From: Pteria penguin
Lineage: Eukaryota > Mollusca > Bivalvia > Pterioida > Pteriidae
NCBI GenBank assembly: GCA_035048485.1
Contig: CM068581.1
Coordinates: 63,217,393 to 63,281,392 of the forward strand
DNA: 64,000 nt
Direction of reading: 5' to 3'
The notes under the pieces were generated by a model. It saw only the letters and a program-made list of their open reading frames with translations, was not told the origin of the DNA and searched no databases. Position 1 is the stretch's first letter. Each line of letters begins with the position of its first letter. The position numbers and the translations under genes were made by a program. Below are positions 28,901 to 41,776 of this stretch, piece by piece.

Positions 28901-31900
28901 CCTGACAGTCAAGGATATTCCATCTATCACAGTAGGTTTCTAGTTCCTCTTTAATGGTACTTTCCATGATTGAGTTTGCCATCAGTTCACGTCCTACCTC
29001 CTGAACTTTGTTTTTCCTCTCTAGAGTATGATCTCTCAAACATGTCTCAAGATCCTAAAAATTATGGTCGAAAATTTGAAATGATGTCTAACATCTATCT
29101 GCATAAAGTATTCCAATGAATAAGAGAAACAAAAGGAATAGATGATTTGACTTTGTTATTATAGATTTGTGTGGCATTATGTCATGAAAATCCATATATA
29201 TGTTATATCTAAGTAGTCAAGAGTCGTGAAGACATTGTTTTTGCATGGATTTGTACTTGCAGAATAAGATGAAAATAATGTTTTCATGACTATACAAAAG
29301 CAACGCCTAGCTTAGTTTGAAGGGATGAATTTAAAATTATGGAAACAATCTCCCTCCGCCAACAATTCTGTGAAATATAATTCAAACCCATGCAAAGGAT
29401 AACAAAGGCTATAACTGTGGCAAAAACAAGTCAATCATATCAAAATGCTGATACCTACCCTCACTGATATAAGGTCATGCCAAGTTTCAATCCAATACCT
29501 TGAAAGACTGGAGAAAAGAGTCCGGAAAACATGACCTTGGATGGACACACGGACAGACAAGGCCATAACATAATACATCCCGTCTTAAGACGGGTGTATA
29601 AAAACTGTTTAATGGTTTGATAGAGTGAAGACATAAAAGAGAAAATGAATTATCTTACATCTAAATCTTCAGAGATATCTTCAGCATCGGAACTTGCAGA
29701 TAAACTGGAGCGACTTATCTTCCTTTCCAAACTTTGTAGATGGCGTTTCTCCTCATCCATATATGCTGCAAAAAAGTTTTTATGAATGAATGTTAATCCT
29801 GGATTAAAAATGTCTTATAATGAACATTCTTCCATGTATATGTATATTAATGAAAAATCGTAAATTTTCAAATATTATATCTACTGCATGGGATTGGATT
29901 ACATGACCTTGGCATTTTCTCTTTTGACCCCAGACTGAATAAGGTTCTTTCACTTACAAAAAATAACATACCTGAATGTTAAGAGTCCTAGAGACAAACG
30001 AATGAAAACTGATGTCTGCATTACTCAAACAAGAAACACACACTCATATATGTAAAATGGCATTATTACCGGTACTTAAACTTCCTGCACCAGTGCTGCA
30101 AAAAGAATACAAATCCTAGATATATATAATACTTACTACAATATTGTTTCCATTGTCTATCTGATACAGAATAGATTTGGGAGTAATGGTCCACCCTGTT
30201 GTACACCTCTGTCCACAACGTGTTCATCTTCATTAAGGAACGGGCCAAATCCTGGAGAGATCCAGAAGGGGCATTGTTTAACATCTCATTTGCATCCTCG
30301 TTCAACTTGTTTATTTCTTCCTCACGATCTGATACATTACTCTTCAAAGTCTACAATGAAGGGAAGATGACTAAGAGACAGAAAATAAAAAAAACATATG
30401 ACTAGAGATAAAAGAAGAAAGTAAAAGAATCCCTATCAGGTTTTTCATCTAAAAGACATATCCTGTATGTGTAATAACTGTATGCTTAAAGTTATACCAC
30501 AATTATCTCTTCTTTATGGTACCAACTTGTGTTCAGAGGTGAAGGATTTTGGTTGGTTGGATGATTGGTGTTTTACATCGCTTTCAACAATTTTTCAGTT
30601 ATATCACGACATGGAAGCAGGAGGTAACCAACCTCTTAAACATAGTGCCGCAATCCGGGGATTGAACCCGGATCCTCGGCGCCGCAAGCCAAGCGCTTAA
30701 CCACTACACCAAGCCTGCCCCTCAGAGGTGAAGGAAGCCAATCAGAGTATACCAAGATGAAGTTCAACAAATACAAGATTCCCACTTGTATCATCCTGGA
30801 TCTAAACCCAGACTTAAAAAAGACGAAAAAACTACAGAGTTCAAGTACAGGGTTTCTTTCTGATGAAAATATACTACCCACAATTCTGCACTTATCTGAT
30901 AACACTTAACAACATTTACAATATGTCTGTATTGATGAAAATCCAATTACCTTGAACTTTTTGTACTTGACCAGAAGATCATTTGGATTATCCACTGCAT
31001 AATCCTTGTTGACCAAGTCTTCCTTTATGGGTTCCAACCAATTGGTCAAGGAGTGCATTCTTTCATAAATTTCTTCACTGGACTTTAAAGCCACCTGAAA
31101 ATGTAATGGATGTACAAAAGTTAAAACTGTGATAAACATATATATGGAAAATACAAAAGAAATTACAAAATAAACTGAATACAACATTAAAGAAATACAA
31201 GAATGTATTAAACATGGTATACACTTGTAAGAGAAATTAAAACTAAAATGCAGGTATTTATAATACAAGTATATTGTTATTACCCAAGATAAGCATAAAT
31301 AACATCTTAAAAGCAAACATATTTTGAGCAGTCCAAATGAGACAAAAGCCCTCTTTAGTTCTGATTTGTTATTTAATCCGCTCTTTATTGGTTTGATTCT
31401 TGTATTCTGGAGGTATTCCGACCCTGACCTGTCAGCTTCAAACCAAGCATGTTACCAAATAAGCTACATGTATGCTGGCTCAATTAGTCTGTGAATTTGA
31501 TATTTAACCTATCTTCTCTATAAGGAAAAGGGATCGTCCTCAAGCTCTTAAGCAAGTGCATTCAAAGACAGAATTATTATATAGCTGGAATAAATAGTTA
31601 TAAGCATGCTCAATTAATCCTTCACATTCTGATGTGGATGAGATGCTAAGCTCAAGACTGCCTGGTCCCAGGTTAGATTCCCCATAGGCTGATCAGTGTC
31701 CTGTCATCCAGATGACATGAGACAATGAAAACCGAGGTCCTGCGTCACAGTAAACATGGCATCCTTCACTGCTCTGGTTGAATCTGTTGCAAAGGTGTAA
31801 ATTTCAATGCAATGCAATAGGCAAATGCTGTCACCATTTAGGTGAAATAATCGTGGAGTGACATAAAACAATAATCGATCAATAATGCTGATATCAAAAG

Positions 31901-34900
31901 ACTATTAAATTCCCATTCATAAGTACTCGGCATGCATAGAATACCTTCAGTCTCTCATTCTGTGTTCCAGCTACACTGACAACATTCTCCCATTTAGTGT
32001 TTAGTGTTGACACTTGCGATGTCATCGATTTAGAAAACTGGGGCTCTGCGTTTCCCGTCAGGTTCTCACTCAATTTATTCACGTTGTCTACATTTTTCTG
32101 CAGGGTCTTTATATCATCTTGAACTCCCTGTACAAACACATGGCAAAAAATATCAGCAAATGACAAACGAAATTTGTAAAACATAAATTTTTCCTTTACT
32201 TGAGGGGTGTTTGTTTGACAAAGTAAAAGAGGCATAAAAGGATTTCCTGTATGAAGTAAAATTGGCTATGTTTAGATAGGCATATGAAGGTGACAAATAA
32301 ATCCTCCGCAAAATCTGTATGAACAGGAATAAACATTGTTTCAATATACAAAGATACAACTTATTTAGTGAAACAAGATTTCTCTCAAATAAGCCTCCAA
32401 GAAAGACAACTCTCATCTCAAAACATTCTTGAAAGGAATTTTCAATTGCATAAATTTTATCACTCCTTGATACGTTCATACTGCAAGCAGACAGTAATAA
32501 AATGAGAAATTTGACTTCATAGTAATGTGGATGAAATCCCTGGAACATGCTGATCTGGAGGATCTACTACATAATATTGTATTTTTAAAAGTTTATCAAC
32601 TGAAATAAAATGCAGATACCTGCCATTCACATGCACATTTCAAAGGTATGAAAATTTATGTTTGTTATTTAAGTAGAGCGAATGATATTGTATCATGATG
32701 CGATCTGTTATAAGAAACAATGATAATGTGTTAAGAATATTACATGCACAAGCTTTGCTCAATTTTACAGGAAATTAAGAGAACAGATTGCTATTTCTAG
32801 ATATTGAGAAAATCTGATGATTTTTTTTATGTGATATACATTTAAAAAGTTGCGACACTGCATAGATCTGTATACCCATTGTAACTGATATCATGTTGAA
32901 AGTTTTTAGATTTCTAATTTATAAAGATAAATAAGACTGATTATTTCTCAGGACATGTCTTCTCTATAAATTTTTACTGCAAAGAATTAGTTTTAAAAAA
33001 TTTGGACTATCCAATCATTTCTCTCTTAAAAAAAAAATAAAATAATGATAAAAAAAAATTAGAAAAAAAGTCAAAAAAAAAAAAAATAAAAAAAAAAAAT
33101 GGAATACCTGCTTTCACACATTTCTAAAAAAATTAGGTTTCAGATATAAACAAAGATCTATTTCAGCTTGAGATCAGCTGTTGTTTTTTATTCAGTAAAC
33201 CAATATTAATCATATGAACCAAACCATACAACATAATGGTCAATGCTGAGAAAACTATTTCCTCTATGCACTGAAAGCAGAAATATAAGGCAATCAACTA
33301 TCCATGAATACAAAAAACACTTAAATTTTTTGTAACTTTATTTTTGCATGGATTTCAAGATGATTGTACTTGTGAAACAAATTTCTTATGAGAAGCAATA
33401 CATTTTTTACATTGAAGACTTGATCTTTTGATGGAGTCAGTCATGCTTATGAATTTTAGCGAAAATAAAGACTTCGCTACAAAAAATTGATTTATGCTAC
33501 ATGTATATATATCCAAAAAAAAAAATCCCTCCAAATTCATGTACCTGTATGTGATTGTTTCAGTGATTCTTTTGCATCAATGCATGAAAAATGATACATT
33601 AAGTAAAGATATATGATACTAAGAAAAAGATATATATTATACAATGAAGTTCAGTTGTCTACTGTAGAATGGACCATATCCATTAAAATACAAAATAAGA
33701 GATCTTATGGATACACACAATAAGAGATGTTTTTTTTTTCTGTCAGTAATAATTTATACTCATCATAAACTAAATCAATATTATGAAATACTTGACAAAG
33801 AATTCAAATGTATCAAATTATGCATAAAATTACAAAGACTAAATTTCTTCAGTAATTTTTCATAAATTTATTTACCCAAGAATATATTCCATTCTACAGT
33901 TTACTGAATGTTAATTTGACAGTGAACTGTTAAACTAATTAGCAGGAATTTATCCAGGATTTAAAAAACTACCTTGCTTGATAAGTCACTGATGTAATAA
34001 ATGCATTTTGCCTTATAAATAAGTACTTACAATATCATATAAATCTATATTAAGTTGGGGTTTTTTTAAATTTAAAATGAGTAATAACTCGCCACTCAAA
34101 CAATTGATATTACTTAGAATCCTCCATTAGGGGTTTGATAAAATTAATAAAAAAACACTATAGCCTTGAATTTTTGCCACCTGGTCTATCTAGTGGTTTT
34201 CAGAAAACATACAATTGTTTATGGCAATTCCATTGCTGTTGCTACAAGCTTTCGTTGTAAATAAATTCTAAGAGATAAAGACCAGGTGGTCAAAATTAAT
34301 GGATACAGAGTGTTTTTATGATAATATTAAACTGAAGGAAGTGAAAACCACTTCAATTATCCAATATTGTATCTTATTGGAAAGGCAGTAAAATAAATAC
34401 ATAAATTCCTGCATCATGTGACATAAATGATATCAATGTGAGTGAATTAGTGATCTTACATTGCTTTCGTTCAAATGTGCAGTTAAATTGGCTATATCCC
34501 CAGTGGCAGGGTCAGGAGCATGCAGAAATACAGCAAGTTCCTCCATCCAACGTTCAATCCCAACGACCTGGTTCTGTGTAAAAATATGTATACCAATACT
34601 GCAAAAGTACTCATTGTCATTCTACTTCTATCGTACTGATATGGGTTCTGATTTTTTCATTTTCTATATAATTTGTTATTACTAGCATTTGTTAATTAAA
34701 TCTTATTTATCTCTCTCAATTTATATCTTTTCGTTTACGTATGTTTTAACAACTATTTTTATAGTTTTGTTTTTGAAAGAAATAACAATATTAAAATGAA
34801 AATAACAATGTAAGTAAAAACTTGGAAGTTTTAATACATTATAAGCACCTTATAAATGCATTGTTCAAAATGAACTGAAAATAATAAAAAGCTTTAATGA

Positions 34901-37900
34901 AAAAAATACTTTTACTTAATGTATGTAAGAAACTAAAGAAAATATTGCGAAAAAAAGAAAAAAAACATAAAAGGTACATGTGAATGTACATTCAATGACT
35001 TAAAACTTGATACTGTCATAAAAAAGAACTCAGACAGAACCATACACTGATTAGTAAAGCGAAAAACAAAACATCACAGAAAGACCGACAGATAGACATA
35101 CATAACACACATGTACATGTGAATCACACACAAACATCAATTAACATTTCACTACTGTACTTTAATCACCAGTACATAAATATTTACTATATACATCAAC
35201 CATAATATACCCATATACAGATATTTTATATTTATACTGTATAAATAAATAATAATAGCTACATAAATATGTATTGAAATCAAAACAATTACATCTAAAT
35301 ACAGAACGCATTATGAAATGCACATACAAAAATAAAACTACACACAGAAATGAACCAATCACATGCGGATATCTCACAATAACAAACTAACATCACTATA
35401 CCTGGAACTGTTTAATCTGTCCCAACGCCTTTTCTAGGTTGTCAAGACGTTGACCTATGACCTCAGCCACATGTTCCCATCTGGCATTGACGCTTTTTAG
35501 ATTTCGGTCCAGTGTTGTGGCCTTCTCCCCTGTGGCTTTACTGAGCAGGTCTTTCCCTGTGGTGTTAATGTAGTTCAGACTGCTTTGATGTTCCTGAAGG
35601 TCACTTTGTAACCCCTAAAGAGGAGAAAAATTACTTTGATTGGCTGACAGGATTCCATGGCTGAGATTTGTTGAAATCTAATGTAAATTAGCTGTCAAGA
35701 TCATTGTAGTACTATGATTGTTACACAACAAAGATCACTGTGAGCAGATCCTCACAGCTTGTTTTACTAAGACAGAGATTTAGTAAAGAATAAAAATATT
35801 ATAGCAGGTAACTGTGATGTATTGACATGTTTATAAAAGATTTTGAATGTCAAAGAAAGATGGATAAATTGATTATTATATGCACACACTTCTCAGACGA
35901 TTTAAATGGCTTTACACAATGTGATTTGTTTCCAATTGGGTAAAGGCAGCATAGCCCAATCAGTAAGGTGCATAGTTAATGATTGAGAGGTCTTTGGATC
36001 GATTCCATCCAGTGACTCAGTGGTGTCTTGTCTTTTGGATGAGACATTAAAAACCAAAATTCCAAATAATGATAGGAATGACACATATTAGATTCCTTAC
36101 TGCTTTGGATGGGTCTTTTGCATTATAAGGTCTAAACTCTGTCACCATATAAGTGCAAAAATCTTGGTGTGACATAAAACAAAAATTGAATAAACCCCAA
36201 AACATCAAATTAGGTAAGAAATTTATTATGATGCTTTTACACACTTCAATAATCTCACAGAGTTATCTCTACTTACCCTATACTGAAGAAGTTGCTGCTC
36301 CATTACCTCACTGCTGTCCACTACAAAGATTTCTGTGTCGACAATCTTTTCTATTCCGCTAACCCAGGTCATCAGAGCATTCATCGCCTCCAGATAGGTC
36401 TTAGACGGAGCTTTCTCCTGGGCATCCATGAGATCCTGTTGTCTTTTGTCTGGAAAAAAAAATCCTAAAATAAATTCTGCATATAGTAATCCTCTGAAGG
36501 AAAGTATGAATTAAATTAGTAAACAGAAACACTCATGTTCACATGTGAACAAATATCTGGATGTGGACACCGAGTGTCATATATCATGTACTGCATATTT
36601 TGTTATTCATTTTAAAACTTTGTTAAAATAAAAACTACAAAAGGCCTGAATATCAATCAACCTCTACCAAAAGACAATGCCCATATACCTACTCAAAACT
36701 TTTAATTTCCTATATAGGAATTTGTCTCCATTAGAGGGTGATGCTCAGAAGCTTTCCCAATAGGAATGTACAAGGCAAGATATGTACATTAAACCCATCC
36801 TGGCTTCCCTACACTATTCAACCAGACAGACGTCCCTATATTTTGCAGGCAGCACATCAAACCAGTTTATTATTCTTCTTCACTGATGTATATTCAGATA
36901 ATGATTATATGAACAATCAGATCAAATTCCATTCATAAACTTAACACTGATTGTCAACAAATATAAAGTTTAGTTACTGAAATTGTTACTTATCCACACT
37001 GAAGTTTTTGTCATACTGCTACTTATGAAGTGGCACAATGTAGGTGATATCTTTACCTTTATCCCTACCTCCACTTGCATACTCAATTTACCATCACTAT
37101 CCAAATCAATGACAGAATAAATAGTTGATTTTTCAGTAAAACTTACAGATTCTGCTATAGGTATCTTGCCATCTTTGTGAGAAATCTTTGAGATCAGTTT
37201 GTATTTGTTCTGCAGATGGGTTATCTCCCATTAGTTGGTAGACAGCATTTGTATTCAGTTGTTCCAGTCGATCTTCGTGTGATTTCATTGCTTTTAACTT
37301 TATCTAAAATATATATCCAAAGATGAGTTACTCACATCAAAACCTGGTATGTGTAAACTATTTTAGAAAAAATAATAAAAAGTTATGCGAAGGAAAGTAT
37401 GAATGAAATAAGTAACAAAAAACACTAAACATCCACAAATTTTTATTAATACTTTCACTTGATAAAGACGAAGTGGCTGAAAATTTGTAAATATTGATTG
37501 TTTCTTGTTACTAAGGTAAGGAAGTACATAGTCCATGCATAACAAAATATTCAATTCTATTTATGCAGTCAGAACAGCAATAAAGTCATTAGAAATTGAC
37601 AAAATGCATAATTCTGAATACAATTCAAATCATTACCCTGCATTGCTCTAGTTGTTTGGTAATTTCTAGGGCTTCTTCTGCAATAGGTTCAGCAGATCCC
37701 ACCCATTTCTCGTAGCTGACAACCAGCTCCTTTAATGCCTGCAGTTCATCATAAAACTTCTTAGTCTGTAAATTCATGGCAACTCGAGACTTGGTATTCG
37801 ATAACAGACTTTCTAGTCTCTCCCATCGATTCTCTAACTCTTTTATGACATGTTCCACTTCCTCTGGATTGTCATCAGCTAATGAAAACAAATTTCTTTT

Positions 37901-40900
37901 TATTAAACTCTTCCTATAATTACACAGATAATTAAATTTAATCTGTATATATATCTTCCAGAATGATTAAAAATTTCAAGGAAAAATTGAAAATATACTG
38001 AACATCCAAAAAACCGATTTGAAATATTATAACAACCCACAGTAGATAATACTCCTCATAAGAATCTACAAAAGACTTTGAAAACAGAACTCATTCAAGG
38101 TATAGAAAAAATATAACAGATAGGTTGTCATCTTTCTACTTCTAGAAGTGTATGTACATGGTATATGTATTCTCAGAGAAAACAAGAGTATCTGTAAAAT
38201 TGATATATGCTCCCCAAACGGCAGTTATAATGCAGGAAATTGATAACTCAATTCATATACAAAAAATCAGTAAAACTGATGGATGCTCTAAGAAGCACAG
38301 CAATAATGAAGGAGATGAATGACTCAATATACAGAAAATCATTGTATTAAGAGATGACAATTTCAAATCTCAATGTATCATACGGATATCCAATTAAGTC
38401 AACAGTAGAACAAAAAGTGATCACAGTATTTTAAACTAAAATGAGTAAGTTTGACCTTGATTAGTTATGAAATAAAACTTTTTATCGTGACCTTGACCTG
38501 TCAGAAATGACCTTGATGGACCTCTGTCCAAAAGCTCTTAAACTAAATAACATTTCTGATGAAGTATGATCAAATTATGATGAAAGGTGTAGGAAAATAT
38601 AAGTACTTCATTGTATTTTAAGTCATAATTAATAAGTGACCCTGAACTTTCAGAAATGACCTTGAGTGAACTTTTTACCTATGTCTTTAACCTAAATAAT
38701 ATTTTGGTGAAGTATGATCAAATTCTGAAGAAAGGAGTAGAAGATATACATACTTCATGGTATTTTAAGTCATACTTAATTAGTGACCTTGACCTTTCAA
38801 GAATGACCTTGAGTGACCTTTGTCCAGAAGTCATTAATCTAAAGATCATTTTTGTGAAGTATGATTAATTCTGTTGAAAGGTAAAGATATAAGTATTTCA
38901 TGTTACTTTCAGTTATAGTTAATAAATGACCTTGACCTTTCAGAAATGACCTTCGGTGACCTTTTTCCAAAAGCTCTTAACCTAAATAGTATTTTGATGA
39001 AGGATGATCAAATTTTGAGGAAAGGTGTAGGAGATATACGTACTTCATGGTATTTAAGTCTGAGTTAATAAGTGACCTTGTCCTTTCAGAAATGACCTTG
39101 AGTGACTTTTGTCCAAAAGCCCTTAACCTAAATGATATTTTGGTGAAGTATGATCAAATTCTGATGAAAGGCTTAGGAGATATGAGGTCGGACGGACGGA
39201 CGGACACACGGACACAACAGCAACTATATGCTCCCCCTAAAGTTTTCGGGGAGCATAATAAAATCTATACATTATAGACAATACTCACAATTTCTGAGTT
39301 CTCCTATTACTAACTGTCCCAATGATACAACTTTCTGGAGCTTTGATTTGTGTTTCTGTACCTCATTCTCTGTGTCCTATAAGAATACAAAAGTCCTTCG
39401 AACATCTATAAAATAATCCAGCCAAAGCGCAATACTCACCTTAAAATTATAAAAATAATATGAATAATAATTATGATAATAATAACAATAAATACTAATA
39501 ATGATAATGATAATAATAATAATGATAATAATAATAATCATAATAATAATAATAATAAAAATAATAATAATGGTAATAATATAATATAATCTTTTACCTA
39601 ACGGCTGAAACAAACCTACCCTGACAGATAGCAAGAGGCAAGACTTCAGTAAAAACCTCACAATAAGATGATTTGTTTCATAAAATTTGATTTCATTTCC
39701 TGCATTCATTCTTTACCATCCACATTTTTCATACTTTAAGTAAAAATTCATGACAAACACTAAGCCCTATTTTGATATATATGCACAACCACTGTAATTG
39801 CCCGAGATAAAGCTTTCAAGACATACGTTGTTTAACATTGATCGGTGACATCATAATGCCCCATATTTTATCCACTTTTCAGCACAGAAAGCAATGTTTG
39901 GCAGACTTTTGATTGTTATGCTTATTACATCATAATGAAATGTGTGACTTTTCTAATCTTGTGCGACGTCATCAAAGTTGTATTTTGAGTTTAAGTGCTT
40001 GAAATTCATTGTAATTCATTCCTGCATGAAAACACAAAATCAGACACTTATTCTATATATGGAAAACTTCCATTGTAAGATAAGTATTTATATAAGATTA
40101 CTACCTGCACTAAAACTAACTGTTCCTCGACCGTGAACTGTTCACATTCCTCATCCTTTGTCAGTAAATCCAGAGTAGATTCCACCTTATCGTACCACTC
40201 TTTCAGGCTCTGTAGTTCCGTCTCAAACTCTGATCGAGTGGCTGAACTTACTTTTCTCTTTTTCGCAGTATTGGGCGGCTGACGTAATCTTCCTTCTTCA
40301 GAGAACTCAGTCATCATTTCTTGTGAGACTTTACTCAACTCTACTCCTGAACTAGCAATCTTAAAAAATAAAAGTGTTGAAATGTGACAGGGGGCAACAA
40401 TCTTGCATTAAATATAACCCTGCTGTATTTGCAACAAATTTGCATACGTATTACTATACATGTATTACTATTTAAGTTGATATTGTAAGAACGCTATTTA
40501 TATATCTCATTGTCAAATCGATATACAAATGATTCATACCTTAATAATGTTAAAGGGCTTTACTTGCCTATGGGCACAAGAGAATAGATGAGCTTCCTAC
40601 TATTAAAGGGCTTTACCTGCCTATGGGCACAAGAGGATAGATGAGCTTCCTACTATTAAAGGGCTTTACCTGCCTATGGGCACAAGAGGATAGATGAGCT
40701 TCCTACTATTAAAGGGCTTTACCTGCCTATGGGCACAAGAGGATAGATGAGCTTCCTACTATTAAAGGGCTTTACTTGCCTATGGGCACAAGAGGATAGA
40801 TGAGCTTCCTACTATTAAAGGGCTTTACTTGCCTATGGGCACAAGAGGATAGATGAGCTTCCTACTATTAAAGGGCTTTACTTGCCTATGGGCGCAAGAG

Positions 40901-41743
40901 AATAGATGAGCTTCCTACTATTAAAGGGCTTTACCTGCCTATGGGCACAAGAGGATAGATGAGCTTCCTACTATTAAAGGGCTTTACTTGCCTATGGGCG
41001 CAAGAGAATAGATGAGCTTCCTACTATTAAAGGGCTTTACCTGCCTATGGGCATAAAGAGTATAGATGAGGTTGTTAAGGGGCCTTATGTGCCTATGGAC
41101 ACAAAGAGGATAGGTGAGGTTTACACTATCAATTTTTTGTAATATATACATCAAATTAATAGACAATACATTTCATTAAAGGATTTGACAACAAGAAAAA
41201 TATCTTATATAAAGTCATCTCCTTCAATGCTTTATTTTGAATCAAACATCTGATGGAGGCAATGTTATGTTAAATAAGTTATTGGAGAATCTGAGAAAGA
41301 TAAAAAATCAACAGGAAAACATGTAAAATTCATCAAGTGGTGAGGTTCAAACCTTGTCAAATTAATAAAACTTGCTGAAAGTTAGAGACTACAGCATTAA
41401 GAAACAAGAGTTGTCAGAAGACAACACAAAGTCCCATCTCTTCTGGTTCAAAAGTTATAGCCAATGTTTCAGTTTTTAAAAGTAGGTCAAAGATCAAGGT
41501 CACAAGGTCAAAGACTATGGTATCAAATAAAATTTCTTTTCACAAGGAATCTATGAGTGAAGTATCAAAGCCTTAGCTTTATTTGAATAAAAGATATAGC
41601 CCAGGTTAAAGATTTTGGAAATGAGGTCGAGGTAAAAAGGCTAAGGTACTAAATGAAATTTCTTGTCATAGGGTATCCATGTGTCAAGTTTCAAAGTCCT
41701 ACCCCTCTTGGTTCAAATGTTGTAAACAATGTTAAAGTTTTTG

Positions 41744-41776
<33 letters not shown>

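Noticed and set aside
39377..39709. 110-codon minus-strand ORF rich in Ile
   Set aside because: It is the AAT microsatellite read as protein.
40544..41125. CRISPR-like regular array
   Set aside because: The units are direct 53-bp repeats with no unique spacers, in animal DNA; it is a minisatellite.
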